Source: an uncultured Alistipes sp.
GTDB lineage: Bacteria; Bacteroidota; Bacteroidia; Bacteroidales; Rikenellaceae
Direction of reading: 5' to 3'
Assembly: GCA_947174295.1 (NCBI GenBank)
Contig: CAMWIG010000042.1
Span: forward strand, 1-12,310
DNA: 12,310 bases
Below the pieces are notes generated by a model that searched no databases, had not been told where the DNA came from, and saw only the letters and a program-made list of their open reading frames with translations. Within the stretch, counting starts at the first letter, position 1. Each line of letters opens with the position of its first letter. A program made the position numbers and the translations under genes. Shown here piece by piece: positions 7,248 to 12,310 of this stretch.

Positions 7248-8816
7248 TTACTGATTGCTAATTTCCTTGGGATAATCCGTATTGTAGTGGCAGCCGACCG
7301 ACTCTTTGAGTTCGCGGCCCTGCTTTATGGTCAGGTATGCCACGGCTATCATGTTGCGCAGCTCGCAGAGGTCGCGGTTGGGCTTGGTCTTGCCGTAGAG
7401 CTCTTCGGTCTCCTCGAAGAGTATCGACAGACGGCGCATGGCGCGTTTGAGCGAGAGATTCGAGCGCACGATGCCCACGTAGTTGGTCATGATGGACTGC
7501 ACCTCGCGCTTCGATTGCAGGAGCATGAGCATCTCCTCGGTGTGCTGCGTGCCCTCGAAGTTCCACTCGGGGATGCCCTCCTGAATCTCCACCGAATCCA
7601 GATGCGCGACGGCATGCGCCGCGGCACGGTCGGCGTAGACCACCGCCTCGATTAGCGAGTTCGAGGCCAGACGGTTCGCGCCGTGCAGGCCCGTGCACGA
7701 GGTCTCGCCCAGCGCATAGAGACGCTTTATCGAGGTCTCGCCGTTGAGATCGACCTTCACGCCGCCGCAGCAGTAGTGCGCCGCAGGCGTGACGGGAATC
7801 ATGTCCTTCGTAATGTCGATGCCTATCGACAGACACTTCTCGTAGATGTTCGGGAAGTGCGTGCGGGTCTGCTCGGCGTCCTTGTGCGTGACGTCGAGGT
7901 AGACGAACTCCTCGCCGCGACGCTTCATCTCGTGGTATATCGAGCGGGCCACCACGTCGCGCGGTGCGAGCGAACGCATGGGGTGGTACTTGTCCATGAA
8001 CTCCCGGCCGTTTTGCAGACGCAGAATGGCCCCGTAGCCGCGCATGGCCTCGGTGATGAGGAACGAGGGGCGCTCGCCCGGGTTGTAGAGCGACGTGGGG
8101 TGGAACTGTATGAACTCCATGTTCTGCGTTATGGCCTTTGCGCGGTGGCACATGGCTATTCCGTCGCCCGTCGCCACGACGGGGTTCGTCGTGGTGGAGT
8201 ATATGTTGCCGCAGCCGCCCGTGGCCGCCACGGTGAACTTCGAGAGTATGGTTTCGATTTCGCCCGTGCCGGTGTCGAGCACGTATGCGCCGAAGCAGGC
8301 CAGACCGCGCGTGTGGCGCGTCACGAACTCGCCCAGATGGTGCTGCGTGAGCAGGTCGATGGCGAAGTGGTGTTCGAGTACGGTGATGTTCGGGTGGCGG
8401 CGCACCGACTCGATGAGGGCGCGTTCGATTTCGGCGCCAGTGAGGTCTTCGTGGTGGAGTATGCGCGACTCGGAGTGCCCGCCCTCGCGGTGCAGCTCGA
8501 ACCGTCCGTCGGGCGTGCGGTCGAAGCGCGTGCCCCACTCGATTAGGCGGCGAATCATCGCGGGGGCCTGCCGCACGACGAGCTCCACGGCGTCGCGGTC
8601 GCACTTGCCGGCGCCGCAGACGAGCGTATCCTCGATATGTTTCTCGAAAGTGTCGGGTTCGTAAGTCACCGAGCAGATTCCGCCCTGTGCGTAGTTGGTG
8701 TTGCACTCGTCGAGTTCACCCTTGGTGACAATCGTGACGTGCCCGTGTTCGGCGGCTTGGAGAGCGAAGCTCATACCGGCGGCGCCGGAACCTATAACCA
8801 GAAAATCGGTTTTCAT
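7248..8816 (-). CDS. nadB: L-aspartate oxidase
   Basis: A 522-aa FAD enzyme of the succinate dehydrogenase/fumarate reductase flavoprotein family. NadB oxidises L-aspartate to iminoaspartate, the first step of de novo NAD synthesis. Visible are the FAD-binding GSGAAGMSFAL (9-19), NYAQGGI (41-47), HREGGHS (109-115), TGGCGNIY (199-206), EFIQFHPT (234-241), the Arg in APRDVVAR (284-291), AHYCCGGV (346-353) and GLHGANRLASNSLIE (376-390). The C-terminal helical domain ends with VGCHYNTDYP, equivalent to the SRGxHxxxDYP motif that helps separate NadB from SdhA. The start at 8816 gives the usual MKTDFLVIGSG N-terminus. nadA and nadC are not adjacent, so the pathway is split or lies elsewhere. A -7 box sits about 95 bases upstream. 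Confidence 0.96.
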   Translation of the reverse strand: MKTDFLVIGSGAAGMSFALQAAEHGHVTIVTKGELDECNTNYAQGGICSVTYEPDTFEKHIEDTLVCGAGKCDRDAVELVVRQAPAMIRRLIEWGTRFDRTPDGRFELHREGGHSESRILHHEDLTGAEIERALIESVRRHPNITVLEHHFAIDLLTQHHLGEFVTRHTRGLACFGAYVLDTGTGEIETILSKFTVAATGGCGNIYSTTTNPVVATGDGIAMCHRAKAITQNMEFIQFHPTSLYNPGERPSFLITEAMRGYGAILRLQNGREFMDKYHPMRSLAPRDVVARSIYHEMKRRGEEFVYLDVTHKDAEQTRTHFPNIYEKCLSIGIDITKDMIPVTPAAHYCCGGVKVDLNGETSIKRLYALGETSCTGLHGANRLASNSLIEAVVYADRAAAHAVAHLDSVEIQEGIPEWNFEGTQHTEEMLMLLQSKREVQSIMTNYVGIVRSNLSLKRAMRRLSILFEETEELYGKTKPNRDLCELRNMIAVAYLTIKQGRELKESVGCHYNTDYPKEISNQ

Positions 8817-8872
8817 CTGTGGTTTGTTTTACAACGGTCGTTTTCCCGCCGCGGCATAGTCGACATCGTCAT
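8813..8872 (-). CDS. Possible 19-codon upstream ORF in the nadB leader
   Basis: On the minus strand an ATG at 8872 opens a 19-codon frame (MTMSTMPRRENDRCKTNHR) whose TGA overlaps the nadB ATG in the arrangement ATGA. It has further ATGs at codons 3 and 6 and lies wholly inside the predicted leader. The peptide is basic and matches nothing I know. The exact overlap suggests possible translational coupling to nadB, but a frame this short can arise by chance, and no ribosome-binding site is visible. Confidence 0.25.
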   Translation of the reverse strand: MTMSTMPRRENDRCKTNHR

Positions 8873-8909
8873 GATAGCCACGGCTGTTGAAAACGATTGT
8901 TTTGCGCCG

Positions 8910-8917
8910 CAAAATTA
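8910..8917 (-). promoter_or_regulatory. Candidate -7 box of nadB with overlapping palindrome
   Basis: On the minus strand 8917-8910 reads TAATTTTG, a match to TAnnTTTG. No clear -33 TTTG is found 19-21 bases upstream, so the promoter is weaker than that of the MarR-GNAT gene. An inverted repeat TTTTGC-GCC-GCAAAA (8900-8914) overlaps the box and the expected start of transcription near 8906, where a repressor could act. The leader to nadB would be about 90 bases. Confidence 0.45.
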
Positions 8918-9002
8918 GTTAAAAATTCGGATTTGCGCACTATTTTCCCGCTGTCAAAATGCCTAATCGGCAATTCCGGCCGCCGCACCGCAGAAAACGA
9001 CA

Positions 9003-9039
9003 CCTCCCGGGTTCGGCATGCGGTGCCGAATCCGGGAGG
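9003..9039 (-). terminator. Hairpin terminator after the cupin gene
   Basis: Arms CCTCCCGGGTTCGGCA (9003-9018) and TGCCGAATCCGGGAGG (9024-9039) pair over 16 positions with a single mismatch, around a 5-base loop. It lies 18 bases past the cupin stop in the direction of transcription. On the minus strand the stem is followed by TGTCGTTTTC, a short imperfect T tract. Confidence 0.75.
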
Positions 9040-9057
9040 CGAGAGCCGCCGCAACGG

Positions 9058-9393
9058 TTACAGATAGTCCTCCCGGTGCGGGGTGAATACGTCGACGACT
9101 TCGCCGCCCTCCACCACTTCGAACGAATGGTCGACACCGCCCGGAATCGCATAGCTGTCGCCCGCGGTGAGAAAAGTGTCGATATCGCACGGGGCTTCGA
9201 CGATCAGACGGTAGCGGCCCGAAACGACGTAGCCGCACTGCTCGTGCGGATGGTTGTGCGTCGAGGCGAAATCGCCGGCCTTGTAGTTCATCTTGGTGAC
9301 CATCGACTTTTCGCCCACGGCCAGCGTATCGAGCGACACTCCCTTGAACGTGCGTTTGAGAGCTTCGTCGCGTTTGACTACTGTTTTTTTCAT
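9058..9393 (-). CDS. Small single-domain cupin protein
   Basis: A 111-aa protein consisting of one cupin beta-barrel. The first cupin motif is THNHPHEQCGYVVSGRY (45-61), with His46, His48 and a Glu/Gln at 51-52 as likely metal ligands. The second is GDSYAIPGGVDHSF (78-91), with His89 as the last ligand. Such stand-alone cupins bind a metal and small ligands or act as isomerases or dioxygenases; the substrate cannot be read from the sequence. The start at 9393 (MKKTVVKRDEALK) is the only sensible ATG. It begins 23 bases after the MarR-GNAT stop with no promoter match in the gap, so it is probably the second gene of that operon. Its partner suggests a role in response to, or modification of, the same small molecule, which is an inference. 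Confidence 0.85.
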   Translation of the reverse strand: MKKTVVKRDEALKRTFKGVSLDTLAVGEKSMVTKMNYKAGDFASTHNHPHEQCGYVVSGRYRLIVEAPCDIDTFLTAGDSYAIPGGVDHSFEVVEGGEVVDVFTPHREDYL

Positions 9394-9416
9394 GATGCAG
9401 ATATATTTTGCGTTAA

Positions 9417-10364
9417 CTAAATAAGATTCAGCTCCATCTGTATGTCGCCCCTGACGTATGACGGGTGCGGGTCGGCTAACTCGCGAAAACCGAGACGCCG
9501 GTAGAGACTTATCGCCGCATGCAGACGCGTGTTGCTTTCGAGGAAAATCCGGCGACCGCCCGACTCGCGGGCACGGTCTATGAGCGCACGGCAGAGCCGC
9601 ATGCCGACCCCTGCGCCGCGTGCCGAGGGCGATACGGCCAGCTTGGCCAGCTCGAAGTCGTAGCGCGGGTCGTCCATGCGGCAGAGCGCGACCACACCGA
9701 CGGGGCGCTCGTCGAGCAGGGCCACGAAAATCTCGCCTCCGCGGTCGACGATGCTCTCCTGCGGGTTGTCGAGCACGTCGATATCGGCCTGTTCGAGCTG
9801 CCAGTGCGACGTTATCCACTCCTCGTTCAACGAGCGGAACGCGGCTCCGTAGCAAGGCTCGAACGGCACGATGCGCACCCGGCTGCGACGGCGGCGCACC
9901 TCCTCGACACGTTCGAAAAGCGATTTCGCGTCGAGAGCTCTCTCCCACTCGGCCAAAGCCAGCCAGAGGTCGGCGGCCGCTTCGCGCGACACCTCGCCGA
10001 CGGCCTCGGCCACATCGGCGCACTGCCGGTCGAGTCTGTCCGACATCGCGAGAGCCTTGTCTGTAAGTCGCACGGCCCGACGGCGGCGGTCGTCCGGGTC
10101 GTCGCTCCGCTCCACCAGACCGGCAGCCGTCATCTCGCGCAGAATGGTGCTGACCGAAGGATGGGAGTGTCCGATTTCGCGGGCTATCGCCGTGACACTC
10201 GCCGTCCGGCCGTGTTGCAGGACGCGGAATACGGGAAACCATTTCGGACGCAGCTCCACGCCGTAGAGCCCGTATATGCGTGATGCATCGTCGGTTATGC
10301 GGTCGGTGAGCATGCGCAGGCGGCTGCCTACGGCCACTATGCCCGTTCGTTCGAAGAAATCCAT
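9417..10364 (-). CDS. MarR regulator fused to a GNAT acetyltransferase
   Basis: A 315-aa two-domain protein. Residues 1 to about 155 are a MarR-type winged helix-turn-helix: the HTH lies around ASVTAIAREIGHSHPSVSTI (55-74), and the wing is the DPDDRRRRAVRLT segment (89-101) typical of MarR. Residues about 164-315 are a GNAT N-acetyltransferase with the acetyl-CoA loop SARGAGVG (247-254) and the C-terminal motif NTRLHAAISLYRRLGF (278-293). Architectures of this kind are known in several phyla; the regulator half is thought to control its own operon and the GNAT half to acetylate an amine or drug, but neither ligand nor substrate can be deduced here. A strong promoter and tandem palindromes lie directly upstream. 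The cupin gene follows by 23 bases. The N-terminus MDFFERTGIVAVGSRL is a natural MarR helix, supporting the start at 10364. Confidence 0.93.
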   Translation of the reverse strand: MDFFERTGIVAVGSRLRMLTDRITDDASRIYGLYGVELRPKWFPVFRVLQHGRTASVTAIAREIGHSHPSVSTILREMTAAGLVERSDDPDDRRRRAVRLTDKALAMSDRLDRQCADVAEAVGEVSREAAADLWLALAEWERALDAKSLFERVEEVRRRRSRVRIVPFEPCYGAAFRSLNEEWITSHWQLEQADIDVLDNPQESIVDRGGEIFVALLDERPVGVVALCRMDDPRYDFELAKLAVSPSARGAGVGMRLCRALIDRARESGGRRIFLESNTRLHAAISLYRRLGFRELADPHPSYVRGDIQMELNLI

Positions 10365-10378
10365 AATGCTATATTCGT

Positions 10379-10402
10379 GTAATTAATTACGTAATTGATT
10401 AC
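10379..10402. promoter_or_regulatory. Tandem palindromic operator for the MarR-GNAT protein
   Basis: Two abutting 12-mers, GTAATTAATTAC (a perfect palindrome) and GTAATTGATTAC (one base different), cover 10379-10402. Their junction AATTACGTAATT is also a perfect palindrome. MarR dimers usually bind palindromes of this size and AT content. The pair begins one base past the -7 box and covers the predicted transcription start, so bound protein would block transcription. The identity of the bound regulator is inferred from position. Confidence 0.7.
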
Positions 10403-10403
10403 G

Positions 10404-10434
10404 CAAATATAGTCAATATATCCCTAATTGCAAA
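10404..10434 (-). promoter_or_regulatory. Promoter of the MarR-GNAT/cupin operon
   Basis: Reading the minus strand, TTTG (10434-10431), a 19-base spacer and TATATTTG (10411-10404) match the Bacteroidota -33/-7 consensus exactly. The start of transcription would be near 10400, giving a leader of about 35 bases. This is the best promoter match in the window. Confidence 0.85.
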
Positions 10435-10471
10435 TTTCGACTGTGTTTTCCATAATTCGGTCTGCCGCGTC

Positions 10472-10996
10472 TTACAGCCGCCGGATGAGCCGGGCCGGGA
10501 TGCCGACGACGACGGTGTTGTCCTCGACATCCTTCGAGACGACCGCACCGGCCGCTACGACTGCATTCTCGCCGACGGTCACACCCGGCAGGATGGTCGC
10601 GCCGGCGCCTATCCAGCAGTTGCGTTTCAGATGCACGGGCTTGCACGTCAGCACGGCGTGGTCGTATAGGTCGTGGTTGTTGGATATGAGCTGGGCGTTG
10701 GCGGCCACCATCACGTCGTCGTCGATGGTTATGCCCCCGGCCGCCATGAACAGCGAGTTGTTCATAACAACGACGTTACGGCCTATGCGCACGCTGTTGC
10801 CGCGCACGACGTTCACGGGCGGCATCACGCGGCTCCCTTCGCCGATGTTGCCCTTGAAGAGCTCGCGCACGAGCGCATCGTACTCCTCGGTGAATGGCAT
10901 CGTGCGGTTGATTCTGAAACAGAGCTGCGCGCAGCGCACGCTCTCTGCGGGGTCGGCCTGCTCGGGCTTTCGCATGTCGATTCGTCTCTCCTCCAT
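10472..10996 (-). CDS. Hexapeptide-repeat (left-handed beta-helix) O-acetyltransferase
   Basis: A 174-aa acyltransferase of the maltose/galactoside acetyltransferase (LacA/Maa, CatB-like) type. Residues about 50-170 form a left-handed beta-helix of hexapeptide repeats, clearest in NCWIGAGATILPGVTVGENA (126-145) and VVAAGAVVSKDV (146-157). NNHD (106-109) holds the probable catalytic His108, and GIPARLIRRL (165-174) is the usual end. The family transfers acetyl from acetyl-CoA to a hydroxyl of a sugar or similar acceptor. The acceptor is unknown; sharing a divergent promoter region with galE hints at a sugar. The N-terminal part is shorter than the full Mac domain of maltose acetyltransferases. 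The start at 10996 is upstream of a second ATG 7 codons in, which could also be used. Confidence 0.9.
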   Translation of the reverse strand: MEERRIDMRKPEQADPAESVRCAQLCFRINRTMPFTEEYDALVRELFKGNIGEGSRVMPPVNVVRGNSVRIGRNVVVMNNSLFMAAGGITIDDDVMVAANAQLISNNHDLYDHAVLTCKPVHLKRNCWIGAGATILPGVTVGENAVVAAGAVVSKDVEDNTVVVGIPARLIRRL

Positions 10997-11015
10997 GACT
11001 CTTTCGGTTTTTCGG

Positions 11016-11023
11016 CAAAGGTA
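11016..11023 (-). promoter_or_regulatory. Candidate -7 box of the acetyltransferase gene
   Basis: On the minus strand 11023-11016 reads TACCTTTG, matching TAnnTTTG. It lies 19 bases before the ATG, giving a leader of about 15 bases. The -33 position has no clear TTTG. Confidence 0.5.
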
Positions 11024-11090
11024 GCGAAAAGTGCGTTTTTTTCGACAGCGGAATATCGGCAGCCGTTGCTGTTTTTACGGAAAAAGTTAG

Positions 11091-11098
11091 TAACTTTG
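11091..11098 (+). promoter_or_regulatory. -7 box of the galE promoter
   Basis: TAACTTTG at 11091-11098 matches TAnnTTTG. The nearest -33 candidate is TTG at 11066-11068, with a spacer of 22 bases, slightly long. Transcription would begin near 11102, giving a leader of about 70 bases. Confidence 0.65.
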
Positions 11099-11105
11099 TG
11101 TGATT

Positions 11106-11132
11106 TCCGCCGTGCCGGCAGCCGGCAGCGGA
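11106..11132 (+). promoter_or_regulatory. Hairpin at the 5' end of the galE leader
   Basis: TGCCGG (11113-11118) pairs with CCGGCA (11122-11127) around a 3-base loop, and TCCGC (11106-11110) pairs with GCGGA (11128-11132) with a 2-base bulge. The 11 paired positions are nearly all G-C. It would start within a few bases of the 5' end of the galE mRNA, 40 bases before the ATG. It has no T run, so it is not an intrinsic terminator; 5' mRNA protection or a regulatory site is possible. Confidence 0.5.
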
Positions 11133-11172
11133 GCAGAATCCGACAAACAGTCAACATAATAACTATAAAACG

Positions 11173-12189
11173 ATGAAAAAAGAGTGTGTTTTGGTAGCGG
11201 GCGGTGCCGGTTACATCGGCTCGCACACTACGGTCGAACTTATCGAAGCGGGATTTGACGTGGTGATAGTCGACAATCTGTCCAACTCCGAGATGCGCGC
11301 CGTCGAAGGCGTGCGCAAAATTACGGGTGTCGACGTGCCGTTCGAGCAGGTGGACTGCTGCGACATCGACGCCTTCCGCAAGGTATTCGAGAAGTACGAC
11401 TTCGATTCGGTGATTCACTTCGCGGCGTCGAAAGCCGTCGGCGAGTCGGTGCACGAACCCATGATGTACTACCGCAACAACCTCACCTCGTTCATGAACG
11501 TCATCGACCTCATGCGCGAGTTCGGCCGCCACAACGTCGTATTCTCGTCGTCGTGCACCGTCTACGGCGAGCCCGACAAGCAGCCCGTGACGGAGCAGAC
11601 GCCCCGCAAGCCGGCCACGTCGCCCTACGGCAACACCAAGCAGATGAGCGAGGACATCCTGCGCGACTCGATTGCCGCCTACGATGGTCTGAACGGCATC
11701 GCACTGCGCTACTTCAACCCCATCGGCGCACACCCGACGGCGCTCATCGGCGAGCTGCCGCGCGGCGTGCCGCAGAACCTCGTCCCCTACATCACGCAGA
11801 CAGCCGCCGGAATCCGCGAGTGCCTCTCCGTATTCGGCGACGACTACCCGACGCCCGACGGCTCGTGCATCCGCGACTATATCGACGTCACCGACCTTGC
11901 GAAGGCCCACGTGGTGGCGATACGCCGCATGGTGGAGCACAAGAACAAGGAGCGCTACGAGGTGTTCAACGTCGGCACGGGCCGCGGAGTGTCGGTGCTG
12001 GAACTCGTCAAGGGCTTCGAGCGCGTGAACGGGCTGAAACTCAACTACAAGATTGCGCCGCGCCGCGAGGGCGACATCATCGCCATCTGGGCCGACCCGA
12101 CGCTCGCCAACGAGAAGCTGGGCTGGCACGCCGAGCGCTCGCTCGACGAGACGCTGGCTTCGGTGTGGAAGTGGCAGCAGACCCTGTAA
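11173..12189 (+). CDS. galE: UDP-glucose 4-epimerase
   Basis: A 338-aa extended short-chain dehydrogenase, the normal GalE length. It interconverts UDP-glucose and UDP-galactose with bound NAD in the cytoplasm, for galactose use and for surface glycan precursors. The NAD-binding motif is GGAGYIGSH (10-18). The catalytic site is SSSCTVYG (125-132) with Y152 and K156 in YGNTK. RYFNPIGAHP (179-188) and SCIRDYIDVTDLAKAHV (231-247) are typical GalE stretches contacting the UDP-sugar. The start at 11173 puts the glycine motif 10 residues in. It is transcribed away from the acetyltransferase gene and appears monocistronic, since a strong hairpin follows 21 bases after the stop. No galK, galT or galM is present, which favours a biosynthetic rather than Leloir operon role. 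Confidence 0.96.
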   Translation: MKKECVLVAGGAGYIGSHTTVELIEAGFDVVIVDNLSNSEMRAVEGVRKITGVDVPFEQVDCCDIDAFRKVFEKYDFDSVIHFAASKAVGESVHEPMMYYRNNLTSFMNVIDLMREFGRHNVVFSSSCTVYGEPDKQPVTEQTPRKPATSPYGNTKQMSEDILRDSIAAYDGLNGIALRYFNPIGAHPTALIGELPRGVPQNLVPYITQTAAGIRECLSVFGDDYPTPDGSCIRDYIDVTDLAKAHVVAIRRMVEHKNKERYEVFNVGTGRGVSVLELVKGFERVNGLKLNYKIAPRREGDIIAIWADPTLANEKLGWHAERSLDETLASVWKWQQTL

Positions 12190-12210
12190 GGCAATCGCCG
12201 ACAGCAAGAT

Positions 12211-12244
12211 ATCTCCCGGTGCAACGAGTGTTGCACCGGGAGAT
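12211..12244 (+). terminator. Terminator after galE
   Basis: Perfect 15-bp stem: ATCTCCCGGTGCAAC (12211-12225) with GTTGCACCGGGAGAT (12230-12244) around the 4-base loop GAGT. It is followed by TCGCTTATTT, an interrupted T tract. The stem is symmetrical enough to serve a convergent gene beyond the window edge too. Confidence 0.85.
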
Positions 12245-12310
12245 TCGCTTATTTAGCGCACCTTACTTCGTACTCACCGAGCCGCCTCCGGCAGCACTTC
12301 TCGACTATCT

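Noticed and set aside
9394..10242. Possible long N-terminal extension of the cupin protein
   Set aside because: The same frame stays open through the MarR-GNAT gene, but the translation is an Arg/Pro-rich shadow; the cupin fold starts at 9393.
11114..11127. Tandem GCCGGCA heptamers as a minisatellite
   Set aside because: Only two units, fully explained as the two arms and loop of the galE leader hairpin.
12274..12310. Possible 3' end of a minus-strand gene at the right edge (reads DSREVLPEAAR then stop)
   Set aside because: Only 11 codons are visible, too few to support a coding call, although a convergent gene here would fit the symmetrical terminator.

Overview
The window looks like chromosomal DNA of a Bacteroidota bacterium, most likely a GC-rich Bacteroidales member such as Alistipes/Rikenellaceae. 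The evidence is a FtsA-FtsZ pair followed by a GldE-type protein, high-GC codon use next to AT-rich intergenic stretches, no obvious Shine-Dalgarno sequences before most starts, and several intergenic boxes matching the Bacteroidota promoter -7 element TAnnTTTG. The genus is an inference from style, not from a database match.

Layout. 1-3442 (+): the C-terminal tail of FtsA, complete FtsZ, a GldE-like membrane CBS/CorC protein, and an Sfp-type phosphopantetheinyl transferase overlapping the gldE end. 3443-3821 is a 379-base gap with a seven-base AATTTTG repeat tract and two and a half copies of a 77-bp repeat, each carrying palindromes and a promoter-like box. 3822-5131 (+): a Rossmann/DUF2520 protein overlapping a KdsC-like HAD phosphatase. 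A 14-bp perfect hairpin (5154-5186) then separates convergent transcription units. 5208-8816 (-): nadB, prfC and an Hsp15-like S4 protein, probably one transcript. 9058-10364 (-): a MarR-GNAT fusion followed by a small cupin protein. The fusion gene has the clearest promoter in the window, with a tandem palindrome over its predicted transcription start. 10472-10996 (-): a hexapeptide-repeat acetyltransferase, divergent from galE (11173-12189, +), which ends at a 15-bp perfect hairpin.

How the genes work together. The first block is cell division plus envelope and carrier-protein maturation. KdsC-like phosphatase and GalE point to surface polysaccharide precursors. The nadB-prfC-hslR block joins NAD synthesis with two factors that act on terminating or stalled ribosomes. 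The MarR-GNAT/cupin pair looks like a small self-regulated accessory operon.

Most of the window is ordinary core genome. I see no phage, CRISPR, transposase, tRNA or rRNA. The parts most worth a second look are regulatory: the 77-bp repeats that appear to supply a leaderless promoter to the DUF2520 gene, the MarR-GNAT operator, a hairpin at the 5' end of the galE leader, and a palindrome plus short upstream ORF before nadB.
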